Assembly: GCF_040436345.1 (NCBI RefSeq)
Contig: NC_133216.1
Span: 18,357,292 to 18,421,291, forward strand
DNA from: Pagrus major
Lineage: Eukaryota; Chordata; Actinopteri; Spariformes; Sparidae
DNA length: 64,000 nt
Direction of reading: 5' to 3'
This document shows, in pieces, positions 27,290 through 40,770 of the stretch. Both the position numbers and the translations under genes were made by a program. How positions within the stretch are numbered: position 1 is the first letter of the stretch; each line of letters begins with the position of its first letter. The notes under the pieces are model-generated. The model was not told where the DNA came from. It searched no databases and was given only the letters and a program-made list of their open reading frames with translations.

Positions 27290-29199
27290 GCCCTCTTTTC
27301 CTCCAACTTCACTCTTGCGCCAGCCCAAGTGGTGTGACGCAAAATGCAGGGAGCAGGGGGAGAGGAGATGTGGGAGGAGGAAGGGGGAGAGGAATTGGTA
27401 AACTCTGCGAGGGAAAGGCAGAAAATTCCCTGAACTCCCCCTCTCCTCGCCCTCTTGACCACTTCTCTTTTCCTTTCACTCCACGCTTCCTCTCTCCACT
27501 TTTACTTTCACCGGCGGGCTCGTTTTGGCACAGACGGTAGACTTGGAGGACTTTGTGACAAAGAGCTCTATTTGCCTTTTTACTGGAACACCTTTTATTG
27601 GCTTTCTAGTGTGTCTTGAAAACCCCTGCTACTCACAGGAAGGCCTCAGGGGAGTTTGTCACTTAGTGCTAAAATATTACTTTGATTTCAATTCAAAATC
27701 GTTTGACGATCCTCGTGCTGTGCATTTAAGTCTTACATGAAGTTTGTCATGAACAGAATCTGAAAAACGTACAACATTACTCCTGAGGTTAACAAAATAT
27801 TGCACATAGAGGTGTCGAAGGCAAGACGCCAAGGTGAAAACAATATGATGTACTCATCCACAAGAATAGCTATTACATATGATTGCTGTGGCTGCCCTTT
27901 TTTACAGAACAGGAAGTGAATCTAGATGAGTATGTACAAACTGATCTGAAAAGCAGAAACAGCACTCGTGGGCTGTGGCGCAGATATAAAGTACAAGATG
28001 AACTATAATATTTGCATTTCCTGTAGAAAAAGTGCATCTGCTACTGTTGTTAGTTACGTGCAAAATAAACAAAGTCCTGTAAATGGTAATTTATTAAATA
28101 ATTCTGTGTAGCGCCAACTAGAGGGGATCACATTTCACAGCAGTGAAGGTAATTTATGTCTGATGAGACAACCAAAAATTGGGGAAAATACAATCTTGCG
28201 TTAAAGAGATATGGTACCTTGCTTTAATATGTCGCACACATGCTTTTTGAGAACTGCTGTATCAGGATTCATTTTCTTAAAGACAACAGAAATGCAGAAA
28301 TATCATGTCATATTGTTTCACAGCCTGAGAATGAATAACATATTACGGACAAATGGTAAGTGATACCAAAAAACCAACACAAATGTTTTGTTTGGGGTCA
28401 TCAAAAACCAGTTTGTCATAGAATAAATGTCCTCAAAAAGCTGAACATTTTGATAGTCGAACGGATTATTGTTGCTGAAAGTATGCTGACGTAGTAGCGA
28501 TGCAAAAAACGTAGGGAAGAAGACTAAAACTAGAGAAACGATGTACCACCTCACGTGACCCCTCTCAAGAGATCTCATGGGGAAGTAGACATAAACAACT
28601 ACTACTACTTGCTGTAGTAACCAGTTAAACAAAATAAACAAAAGCAGAAGGTTAAATGTGTGTGGATGAGTGGGAGACACGGTCAACACAGGTTTTCTAT
28701 TCTTCAGCGAAAAACTGTAGGTGAGACTTTAAGATTTTAAGATAACAGTAGAATGCTAGCTAACATTAGCCTCAAAGGCTAGAATGTTTACCGCTATTTG
28801 GCAGCACTGTCAGCTGCTCCAGGATGCCTCTCTCATTGGTTGTTGTTGGAAACACCAGTACCGATTGAGGACCAAGACCAGATCTCCTCTAAAGGCTGCC
28901 CTTACAATCGCCTTTGTTTGTTCACACTGAACCAAGCAGCACCGGCATAAAGCCACTCCAGTGTGTCATTTCATACAGAATGCCAGTGCCCCAAAGGAGG
29001 CATGACGGTACACATCGTAACGTTGAGATCTGTGTGTGTCTATTCACGTGTTTCCCCGGGTGTCCACCTGTTAATCTAAACATGTACCCGCCGACTGTTT
29101 ATAATCATATGGATGCTGTTATAATATGTTCTGATTGAGATCCTGACCCATCATGTATCTTGGAAACTGACAGTGTTACATTTTTTGCTCTAAATTACA

Positions 29200-30213
29200 T
29201 AATTACATAATCAGCATCAACAGCGGACGCTGTCTGACTCTCTCACTCGCTGGGAGGGAGGCTGTTTTCTGGGGGAAAGTTCACTGAAGTCTCGGTCGGG
29301 AGGGCTGACCGTTGCGGTTTAGTTACCAGAGACAGTAACTACAACAATACAATAGTGGAAGGTGACAAACACATGGTGAGTTAAAGTGTTTTGCTCTGAA
29401 TCCCATCACATAATCACCGCCATTCAACTGCAGGAGTTGCCTGGCTCTACTCTCGGGGACAGACGCTATTCTTCAGACAGAAATGTGACGAAGAGTCGGT
29501 AGGACAGACAGGATGACAGAGGCTTTTCCACATATAAATTCTGTATTGTTTTTCCTCATTTAAGAGGCTGAAGACACTACCTGCTACCACATTACTGTTT
29601 TTTACTGTTTGGTCCTGTATCGTTTGCTTTGTGGGTTGAAGTGTGAGACATTTCTCTTTTATTTGATGAGTGAAGGATCTGTTTAGTTGTCAGACTGTGA
29701 ACGCCATCAGACCGACACACTCCTGTCCCACGCTGCTGGCTTTCCCATTCACACAGACGCCGTCCCTCCTCTGTTGCGGCTCTGTTACTACCTCCGGTGG
29801 CGGATCAGAGGTGGAACAAAACTGTCCCCACAGTCCGCCTCTGTAACTTTCACACAGACGGCGAGGCGGAATATCGGCGCAAGATTCCTGCCTTGCAAAA
29901 GGTAGCAAACCAGATACGCTCTCGATAGTCGCTGTTGACCGTGTCCTCTTAACTATTTCTGTATGAACACATGGCTAATTTGCATACAAGCGAGACAGGA
30001 AAGAAGTTTTGTGTTGGATACTGGAGGTGGAGACTACAAATCCAAACTGAAATGGCCTGTAGACGTCACTGTTACTCGAAAGTAGGCCAGATTTTACGGC
30101 GCCCCCCCAGCAACACAGAGAACATTGAGGGGGCTCACTAGTGTGTCCCTCAGCATGAACTAAATTCCAAAAGATAGCGATTAAGGTTGAAAATTGGCGA
30201 AGTTACCCTTTAA
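29200..30213 (-). repeat. Interspersed repeat ending TTACCCTTTAA (minus orientation)
   Basis: The minus strand begins TTTAAAGGGTAACTTCGCCA and continues through a GC-richer body with CCGCCACCGGAGGTAGTAAC. I recognise the style as a high-copy teleost repeat. The left boundary (about 29200) is approximate. Open frames on both strands inside it are not genes. Confidence 0.5.
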
Positions 30214-31295
30214 ATCATCCAAAATTAAGCCCAGCACCTCTGACTTCCCAGATGGTACCTCGTGTTTACATGTCTCGACAGGAGGATAGCAGGAAAGAAA
30301 GTGAAGTTGCTTTGTTGTTTGATTTTTGATCTCCTTGTGTACTTTCTGAATATGTCAGTGGTGATAATGTATTAGTCTAAGTTATGTATTCCATTATAGA
30401 AACATTTTCTGTTCTCTGCCACTTATCTTTCAGTTTTATAATTCTACCAATTTATTGTCTGATCACGTATTGATTTTTAAAAAAAAGATAAACAACAGGG
30501 GGTGAGTAATGTAATCGTATGCCTGAACACTGCGTAACACAAGTGACACTGACTACTACGGCAAGCCTATGAGAATGTGTTACAAACGCACTCTTACTTG
30601 TTTATTGTTTCCACATTAGATTCAATCAGAAGATCTACTCCACATTTCTCCCCAGTTGTGTGTAATGTCCCCCCCCCCCCACCAAACCAAAACTTTGAGA
30701 ATCAACAACACATTGTATAATAGTTCAGATTTAGATATTAGTTTTTGCTCTTATTACCAGAATTGTCAGACTTTTATCAACTGTAGCCTCGGTCTTATCA
30801 GTTACATCAGTGTGTTGGGCAGAAGAAGAAAGTCCCTTTTGACAGTTTCACATCTGTTTGTCTTATTAACGTCGATCTTTCACAACAGGCTGGCCCATAC
30901 ATGATCATTGCACACTTCCTGTTCATGCTCACACTCAGTACATGCTTCTCCTTTTAGACTTCACACTTCCTGTTTTTATGTCCTTTTCTTAATATGGTAT
31001 GAAAATAAATTAGCACTGCGTCAGTGTGTTTATTAAAAACAGATGTGTGATCTGCACAGGAGACCGAAAACAGCTTTCTGTGTTAAAGGCTAAATGTCTT
31101 TACATGTCAAACATTGGCTGAGGAGAGATTGTTTTTAAACTATACATTACGAAGAGTACACAAGTTTGTATCTTTTAAATGTGATCAAAAGCCGGCATTT
31201 GAATGATTGGATGGATACGCTCTTAACAGTTACACTCTGTAAGTATATTAAGACACTGAGTCATCAAAACCCCCGTATTGTGTCCTCCTTCTGTC

Positions 31296-31658
31296 TTAAA
31301 GGGGCACTATGTAACAAATTGTAGCAATTTACACATCTTATTCATTTTTTTATTGGCCTTATGTGAGCGGATTGTAACGTGACGTGAAAAATTAGACTTT
31401 CCCCGTCTCTCTCAGTTGCCTAAACAACTCTGTGGATGATTTGTTAAAGTTGTTTAATGCTGCTGGACTGTGGATTTCTTTGTGAAGGTCTCGGAACGGA
31501 TTTTCTGCGACAGTCGAAATGATTTCTCTTTATGCGCGTTCTCAAGTGTTTCGTCTCAGTGCCTCTCTCTGCTCAGCTAACAGAGAGCAACAGAAGCTAA
31601 CGTTAGTTTAGAGAAGAAGTCTGCTAACGTCAGAGAAAGTTCCACAGAGCCCCTTTAA
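31296..31658 (+). mobile_element. MITE-like element with TTAAAGGGGCAC ends
   Basis: Begins TTAAAGGGGCACTATGTAAC and ends CAGAGCCCCTTTAA. The ends resemble family A but the interior differs (GCTAACGTTAG motifs). No open frame. Confidence 0.6.
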
Positions 31659-34503
31659 CAGCGTATGATTCTTCAGCACCATTTCAAAGCAATTGTGAAA
31701 TAATTTAGGCTTTAAGAAACTGTACTTTTGTGTTGATGCTGTAATCAATATTTTTAAAACAACATTGGATCAAAGAACTATATGTAATATGAAAAGAGTC
31801 ACTCATACAGACCAACCCATAGAGAAATATCACCAACTCTTCAGTTTGCTTCAGCTCTACGGAGCAACAACTGTTTTGGTCCAGTCATACTGCTCTACTG
31901 AGCACCAAATGGCACACAAAGCAGAGACCAAAGGAGAGTGAATACTGTCCTTAAATGTATCAGGTAGCCTAAAACAACATATAAATACTGAAGTTGCTCT
32001 GTAGCACATAAGGGGTGTATATCCATATCAACAATGTATATGTTTTTTGAGTTTATAAGGATCTCCGTAAGCTAATGCTATGATGTTGGCTTGTCCTCAG
32101 GGTGATTATTGCAGGTTTGCAGTTATGCTGATGGATACATGAGGTCACGTGTTAGTGATAAAGGTATGGACTTGAGGCTGAACACACAGGCGTTTAAATA
32201 AACACTCATAGTTAACTGCTGACAGCTCCAGGTGTGGCTTAGGTATGACGACCAGCGAGAGAAGTGACTGTTTGAGAATATCAGAAGTGAAGAGTATTTT
32301 TCACTGAAAGTAGAAGGCTTGTCTCGATGTAAAAGATGCTCCTCTCTCAATGGGCTTCGGAAAGAGTTTGATTTCCCAACTGGCCCCGCTGGCGGTAGCT
32401 CTCTCCTACTGTTGATCTGACTGGTTTAAGTTAGCCCTCGATAGACGGTGATGGACAGATGGCTCGTCCAATCAACAATTTTTGCTCAACTCACAATTTA
32501 ACACTTTTTCAGCAGCATGGAGAGATTACAAAGTGTGTGTGAGTTTAACCGGACTCTGACAAAGTTGGAAAACAAAGTAGGCTACACTTCCTCAAAAAGA
32601 AAATCTTTCCTATTTCTGAGCAGATAAATAAATGAATATGACTTTCTATTGTTTTTCTTTCATTCTTAAAATCACTGAAAAAATAGGAAAGAGACATTAA
32701 TTAACAAAAAGATTAGTGATGTACATTAAGATCGTTTGTGTTTGCCTGGTCTTAAGCTTCTTTATTCCCCTGCCTATATTTAGATATTCACAGTAATCGT
32801 CTCCTCTCAGACAGCAGACCTATTCTCCGCTTCATGACAATATTTTTTCTGTGTGTCACGGCTTTCAAGACATTGTGATTCATGTCCTGATCCTTAAAAC
32901 ACCACAGCCTCGATGCTGAGCGAGCAGTATTAAGAGCTCAGCTGCGTCTTGTCCGTGGACGTGTTATTTTAGGTCCAGTGTTTTAGTTTTAAGCTAAAAT
33001 CAGCAGTGGGCTTGTGGCTGCCGAGCCAATTCATGACACAGCACACACATCTTAGCTCGGAGGACAATAGGCCCCTCTGTGAGGACGCGCTCATACGCAT
33101 ATGCACATACACACACTGCTATGTTTATACAGGTGGGCAGAAAATGAAGTGGTTAGCGAGGTGTGCGTGTGTGTGTGTGTGTGTGTGTGTATGGTGAGTT
33201 TGGTTATTGAAAGGAAAGGAATGGATATGGCGTATGTGTGTTTAGCCTTGGCTCCCCTCCAATGAATACATACCACAGTGACACTAGCAGTGCAGAGACC
33301 AGCAGAATTCCTTCTTATGAAAATAAGCTTCATGGAAATGGAGAGAAGAGGAGAAAACGGAAGAGGAACAAAATAAGACATAAATGGGCACGAACACCTT
33401 TTACACTTATGCAATACAATGCACGTGGTCTATTAACAACCTTTCTTGACCTTTCGTACACATTTCCTGGTCTTCAACGGCAAATTGAGCTGGCTCAGGT
33501 GTCGTCATGTTTTCCTACGTGCGCAGCGTCACTCAACATGATATTAAGTGGTCATACATGGCAGAGATTGTGACCTTCCTCACAATAGACCACTGATTTG
33601 CTGATGAAGACCATGAGATATGGTTGAGAGGTCAGAAAAAGCTAGCAAGTACACCTTGAGTTGAGATTATTTTTGTAACACACTGAGGGTCAAGAATGAA
33701 CTTCCATGTTCTCCACCAATATTAAAGTTACAAGAGTTAAATGAACATCTCTCTTTTTCAGCAAATACTATTTTTCTTTTGGGAGTTTTGTTTTGGACTG
33801 CGCTAGATTGTGCAGTTGCTTGAGATGTTGCGTCCTGTGTAGTTCTGCCGATAATGTTTGTTAATTTCAAGATTCTTAGCATATCTTACAGATACCACCT
33901 TTAAATGTATCCCTGTCTTCTGCTGGGATCAGCATCACCTATCATCATAAGGAAGCAGTGGTCAAGAAATCCAAAAATTACCGCTACACGCAAACAAAAC
34001 ACGTTGGTACAGCAGTCAGCCACATGTGACAAAACAAACAGAGCCCATATAGGGAAGTTACAAACGATTGGGTACATGTACGCATGGAGACAGGCTGAGC
34101 TTTTGGGAAGTGACTTGTTGTGTGAGGTGGTTTTGGGGTACTGACGGCTGCAAAAAAAAAAAAAAGAGGAAGCAGAGACTCTGATGACGCTGTGTGTCAG
34201 TGTTTGGCCAGAAGCCAGATGAAGTGTTAAGAGGCACTAAACAATGAGATAAACCTGACTGGGTATTTTCATGATGGTTGTTCCCAGAGGAGTGTGTACT
34301 CTCATCTCCTGTGTGTTTTCAGGCGAGTCTAGCCTAGTATCATGGTATGCTCTTACCACACACACACACACACTCATCCTTCACCATGACATAATGTTTA
34401 CTTTTAGCCTGGTTGGTGAGCTCCTTAGAAGAAGGAGAATCACGTCACCTGGAGATGCTCCCAAACACCAAAAACTGGAGGTGCGTCATCAGTTAGATCA
34501 CAG

Positions 34504-34625
<122 letters not shown>

Positions 34626-35890
34626 GCGCACACTCGATAGGCCCCACAATGCGGAAGACAATCGAGTCATTATGGCTTCATGCGCCACTGAGCAGCTTTC
34701 ATAGAAATGAACGGGACTTCGCCTCCATGGCCGTGTCCAGGTATAATTATAACGTCCTTGATGGACTCCAATGACAACATACAGACACTGACATCACAAA
34801 ACATTTGCCAGCGTCGTTCCCCTGATTCACAGACAGTTGACAGACATGCAAGCTAGCACAAAACATGGAAACTACACAGGAAACAGGGTGGCACAGACAC
34901 TTCCTTTCCAAGGGAAATTATGTACTGGAATGACACACACACACTCACACACACAAAGGATTGCACATGCACACACAGGAAAACACATTCAAAGAGTTAT
35001 ATATCGACATGTAACCGAGAGGAAACACAAGGAATGGGAGGAAATGGAAACCTAAATGCACACGTACTGGCACAGACACACACAGAACTGTTTTCATTAC
35101 ACGTTTCCTGGATACCGATACATAAATAAAAGACGTCATTTTATATGAAACTTCAGATCCATCAATATACCTGTGATCAAACACACTGATCAATATTATG
35201 AGCTGTTCCCTGGATACGGATGAATGAGCACAGTGTGAGAATATACAGACCTGGAATCATCTTTTGGCTTCACACACACACTTTGACACTTGCATCCACA
35301 CATCGGCTGCAGCCGTAACTCCTCTTTGACTCGGGTTAACAGATAAACAGTTTGTCTCTTTTCAACCATACAAACAGACACACTCTCCATTACCATTATA
35401 TATAGAGGACATCTTGTCACAGAGTGTTTACACAAAGCTTTCAGATGAATGAAGAAAAAGCCCTAAAAGTATATTTACATTTACGTCTCACAGCTGACAT
35501 AAATGAAGTTTGTAATATTATGTATGTAAAAGATGAAAAAACAGAGTTATAAACATACATTCCAACAGAAAATGAATTGCCAAACCTCCTGCCCCACTTC
35601 TGACTGGATAGGGCTAGGGTCAACTGCTGTGTGTACACAGCTATGCATATATAAACACACTGATAACATACACACAAGCTAATTCACCTAGCCTCAAGAC
35701 GACCGTACTGCATAAGCTGATGAATGAATAACATCGTAATAAAAGTTAAATCTGACAGTTTTGAAGTATGTTGTAGTGTTTTAGAGAGCAGAAAGAAGCA
35801 TAAATACACATTAAAGTTGTAATTAGTAAAATATGGTGCAAATTTAAAAGTAGGCCTAAAAATATAGAGCATATATAGAGAGCAAGGCCA

Positions 35891-37009
35891 TTAAAGTCCC
35901 CATGAAGTCAAAGTCACTGTGTAAGTTTATGGCTTGCTCCATTTTGTAGTTTTGTAGGTATTTTGTTTATTAGAGTTTGTAACTTCCTGGAAAAATCATT
36001 ACAAATGTTGATGACTCATCCTGCACTCAGGGACGTATATTAATTTTCTTTATTTTATGATGTCGCCATCGATGTATAAAAAGAGGAACACCACAGTGTC
36101 TCTCGGGACCGCACCACATGGATTACTGTACAAAAACTTTAAAACTTTTACAACTTTATTCAGTGATTTGGGTGAAACTGGGTCATGCTTTATGAGGAAA
36201 ATGTTTACAGCCCTCTGGCTGCTGCTAAATCTAACGTTAGCTGCTGTTAGCTCGGTAAGCGGCTCTATTCGCTGACTCAGTCCCGCTATTGGCTGCTGCC
36301 TGTTTTTACAGGAAACAACGTAACTATGTTGATGCAAATAGCACTCCATTTGCCGTTTAATGGAACCTCAAGCTTTTAGGATCACATTAGTTACAGTAAA
36401 TTAACTTGAAATATTATTATTCTGTGTGATTTTGCGACTGAGATTGTTTTACAGAAGCGGAAATAAACAGATGAGCAGTTTAAAGAAGCATTGTTTGGAC
36501 TGCACAAGGGACCTCATATCTGTGCACAAAGATCTCAGCAGCACAACACTGCCAACAGAAAATGTGCGCTCCTGCTTTTCAAAGTCCTTCATTCTGTTTA
36601 TTTTGAGTTAAACGTATGATGTTGGTTTGTGAGTTTAAAGCTTCAGGGACTCAACACAGGTCCCTGAGCTACAGGTTTGGAGTGTGAATCATCCTCTTGA
36701 GGAACGTGCCGTATCATTTCATCATTATCGCAGTTTCATCTCACCAGAACTACCAAAGGGTTTGCCCGACATCTCACTGGATTAAACCACCCGTACCTGC
36801 CGTATCTCAAACATTTGATATCTCTTTCATTCATCACAAAAAAAAGCACAAATCGGTTGATGTCGTACGTTTGTGTTTTCCTCATTCTTCGCCAGCCCAT
36901 GAGAAAAAACCAATACATCAGAAGCAAAATATCTCTGGGGAATTTTTACACAGAAAAATGTCTGACGCTGCAGAGTAGCAGACGGAGGACACTCTGTGTT
37001 CCCCTTTAA
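35891..37009. repeat. Possible interspersed element (TTAAAGTCCCCATGAAG...CCCCTTTAA)
   Basis: Begins with a TTAAAGTCCCCATGAAGTCA motif common in fish repeats and ends GTTCCCCTTTAA. The ends match only over about 6-8 bp, so a single element is uncertain. Confidence 0.35.
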
Positions 37010-37721
37010 CTGCTGCGGCAAATCAATTTGTTGCAACACTACTCCCTCTGACGCTCTTCATTTGGCCGAACTTCAGTATCCAAACACCTGACATCACTCT
37101 GCGCTCTTTTTACGTGAGTGATCTTGTTCCTCTCTAAGCCTGAGGTAATTACAGAAAAATCCCTTTCAAAGGTTTTTTCCTGAGGAGCAGATTAGGAGTA
37201 ATTAGTTCCAATTATTTTTGACAGTCTCTTTTGAGTTGGATTTTCTCCTCAAATCAGCCACGACAACACCAGGTCAGACTGTTCTAATGACAATTTATTC
37301 CCCAATTTATTTCAAGGTGCAACATCTGAAAGGAACACAGCCCACTCCTCTATCATGACACTTTATCTTGCTTTTTCCTCACCTCTGCCCTCTCTCTGTC
37401 TTGCTAGCTTAGCATTTGAAACATCAAAACTCAATTTTTCCTCTCATCAAAATGAATTTCCCATGAATTTCTTTAGATCTTATCACACACTGTTTGAGGA
37501 TAATGATCTTTCAGTGGGAATTTTTGATCCCATTCCTTGTGTGTGTGTATTTTTGTCCCGTTTCCTGAATTAAAACACACACTTCTGGATTCTTCTGGTC
37601 AACGTATGTCTTATCTCGCATGAGGCTGTCAAAAAACACTAAGCGATAAAGTTTTTTTGTTATTAGAACAAAGTTTTGGGTGTTTGTTTTGGGTTCAGGA
37701 GGATCTCCAGGAACTGTTGCT

Positions 37722-37723
<2 letters not shown>

Positions 37724-37768
<45 letters not shown>
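37724..37768. repeat. (AC)n microsatellite
   Basis: Uninterrupted AC run of about 45 bp. Similar shorter (AC/GT)n runs occur at about 15796-15813, 24929-24953, 33167-33190, 40161-40198, 42125-42148 and 43876-43900. Confidence 0.97.
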
Positions 37769-37772
<4 letters not shown>

Positions 37773-38242
37773 TTTGGGCTCTCTTCCAGGGACTGCTGGG
37801 GTTGTGTAAGTTCCCCTGCCTACCAGGCTCTGCGTTCGCTCACAGGCTCTGGCTCCCTGCCTTTGCCTCTTCCTCTTAAAACATGTTTCAAGTGTATGGT
37901 AGTAAGCATGCACAGACATGAAAAATAAATAAATACACACATACAGCGTAAGGTAAAAGATCCATTTCTTTATACATAAACTGAATAAGGCAAATTGATT
38001 GAATCCTCTCAGTGAAGTCTACCCAAACACTGTGGACGTGGTACAACAGCTCCCCCTGCTGGTGGATCAGACACACGGAAGAATTTAAAATGATGGCGGG
38101 ATGTTTTACATGCACGTCTTCTCATGTACATGTATCAACAATTACAAGTCTCATAGGAGATGATTCTTTTCTGTGTGGCAATTAAATCATGTGTGATTTG
38201 TGAAAAGTTGGATGTGTTTCTGTAAAACTATCGCAGGGATGT

Positions 38243-38988
38243 TTAAAGGAGCAATCTGTTAGAAATCGCCACCAGTTGGGGCAGCATACCACCAGAATAA
38301 CCACTACCTGATGCTAACTGTATTCTCTTTATACATCCATGACTGTAGCTGCTCAGTTAGCCAGACTAACGTGGGAGTGTTAGTGTTTACACCGCAAGTA
38401 CAGAAACCTTGGGACTGCCAGGAGGAAGTTTTCAGGCCCATGGCATGATGAGGGACCCAGCAGGGAATACTGGCAAGGAGAAGGACAGGCAACAGAAACC
38501 CGACTCAGCAGAGATCGAGACATATGCAGGCCAGTTTGATGACATGGAATTCAGCACCAAGGTGATTGACAGTGGCTCTGACCAGAGCTCTGACTCCAGG
38601 GATGAGTAAGACACAGCGGGCTCAGGCAGGGAGTGGGAGGAGGTCGGTCATCACAGAGGCAGGCAGCAGGGAAACAGTGTGCGAAGCCAAAATGTTTTCA
38701 CAGAAAACTCTGTGAGTTAAGGTTTCATTTTGACCAAAGTTGGTGATTGTTGGAACAGTGCAAAGCAAAGCAAAGATGGTGTTGTGTGCTTACAATGAAT
38801 TAACAAGGCAATTAAGCTCGTATTAGTTTGGTAACAAACAGAAACTTGAATTCAAGCTTATAGTTCAATTAGGAAAACAGACCGGAGCTACACTATCACC
38901 TCTTGAGGGGCAAAGTAGTGATAATTTGAGTTCTTTTAATGAATTTGTGAATGTTTTAAACCAAAATTCTTACATATTGCACCTTTAA
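38243..38988 (+). mobile_element. MITE family B, long copy with an internal acidic open frame
   Basis: The left end TTAAAGGAGCAATCTGTTAG is mirrored by TTCTTACATATTGCACCTTT and AA at the right, giving a 746-bp element. After the family-B left arm (GCTAACTGTATTCT, CTGTAGCTGCT) it carries an open frame (38409-38609), described in the findings, that is absent from the other two copies in this window. Confidence 0.6.
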
Positions 38989-40327
38989 ATTACATCTACT
39001 GATGTACCTTCATTTCATCAATCATTTTTTAAATAAAATACATTTCAAAGTGTATGAACCTCTTGACAATATTTTATTAAAACTGTCAACACAGTAGCCA
39101 TCTTGTGATTATTACACATCAAAAGCAGCCTTTAGGTCTTAACCCATATAATCTGTTTTATTATCTGAGCTCAGCACACTTCACCCAGCAGGGGGCAGCA
39201 GAATGAAGCAAATACCAGCAACATCCAGGATGTAAATATTCAGTTCCTCCACTTTTAAAGAAACTGTGAAACTGATTTAATGAGGTTGCAAATATAAAAG
39301 GTAGTTATCTCTATTAAATTACACTACAGTGTGGCCGCCCAAACAAAGTGTGGATAACAGCCTTTACCGTCTGAGAAGACTCTTATGTTGACTCTAATGT
39401 TGGGTGATATGGTTTAACTAGCAGTCAGTGTTACAATTCATCCCAATGATGTCGAAGAGGTGTGAAATCAGGACAATAAAGTCCTTCTACACCAAACTCA
39501 AGTGTTTTTTTTAGTTTCATGCTTTGTGCCCAGGGATACTGTCATGTTGAAACAGAAAGGGGCCTTTCCTGAATTCTCATCTCTGAGTTTGAAGCACGCG
39601 TTGTCGAAAAATATCAAGGCACGGCAAGTCTCTTTGTATAGCACATCTGGACGAGGCAAAACAACGTACTTCACATAAGACACAAAAGGCCTTAAGACAA
39701 GATATAAAAGTAACATGAGACACATTAAAAAGATTTAAAGAGTAAAACTAAAGGAACATACAGGATCATTGTCACTTTGGGCCACATAGGGAACCTCAGT
39801 ATGTCTATTGTACACAGCTGATTCCTTCTTGGCCACTTTCCCCCAAAACAAATGGTTTAAAAGAACTGATGCCTCATTTCTCCCATCACTCTCCCACTCT
39901 GAATCATTGTCTCTTTCACCACGCTCGATCCTCGGCAGACATTTGTCACTGTTATCTTGTTTTTAACCCTTCCATGCCCTCCTTCTCTCTCAGTCTCCTG
40001 CTCCCTTTCTAATTGAATCCACAGGAGTGAATTCCAGTGGGCAGGAGAGGAGGAGCGGGGAGGGAGAGTGATGTCGGAGGTCAAAGGTTGGGTTGTGACC
40101 TTTGGCCTGTGAGTAGAACCCTACTGTGCGACGTTTCTGGATGTGTGTTCATGGGAGGGGTTTGTGTGTGTGTGTGCGTGTGTGTGTGTGTGTGTGTGGA
40201 TACGAGAGTAAGAGTCATACTTGTTATGTATTTATGCATAAAAGAACATTCCAGTGTAGTCACTCTGGTTATCATGTCTATTCATGAGGTAGCCTTTATG
40301 GTAATGCTAATTTTGTTATCCTCTCTG

Positions 40328-40450
40328 CAGTGGTGGAATGTAACTGAGTACATTTACTCAAGTACTGTACTTAAGTACAATTTTGAGGTACTTTTCACTC
40401 ATCCACTACATCTCAAAGGGAAATATTGCACTTTTTACCCCACTTTAGTC
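40328..40450 (+). repeat. Interspersed repeat (ACTCAAGTACTGTACTTAAG family)
   Basis: GTGGTGGAATGTAACTGAGT followed by ACTCAAGTACTGTACTTAAG and CTCAAAGGGAAATATTGCAC is a wording common to many teleost genomes. Confidence 0.65.
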
Positions 40451-40583
40451 ACTTTGCAAATCCAGATTATTAATACAAAATACTAATGCTGCAACATTGA
40501 AGTGATGTACACATTAATGAATTAATCAATAATTATAATCCACTGATATAATATATATCATTCTTATGCTAATACTTTTGTAG

Positions 40584-40770
40584 TTAAAGGTGCAGTATGT
40601 AAGAATCGACCACCTGTCGAATTCATGCCCCAAACAAACAGGGGGCAGCATATCACAAGAGTGACTGCTAACTGCTGCTTACTGTAGCTGCTGCCATGGG
40701 CTCATCTGACTGTGCAGCTAGCGGTCGTATTAGCCAACTCTTTCCGGACCAGGATCTCAGAGCACCGGGG
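40584..40770 (+). mobile_element. MITE family B fragment
   Basis: TTAAAGGTGCAGTATGTAAG, GGGGGCAGCATATCAC and CTGCTAACTGCTGCTTACTG match the other family B copies. The right end is not found. Confidence 0.6.

Noticed and set aside
29687-29908. Overlapping open frames on both strands
   Set aside because: Lie inside an interspersed repeat ending TTACCCTTTAA.
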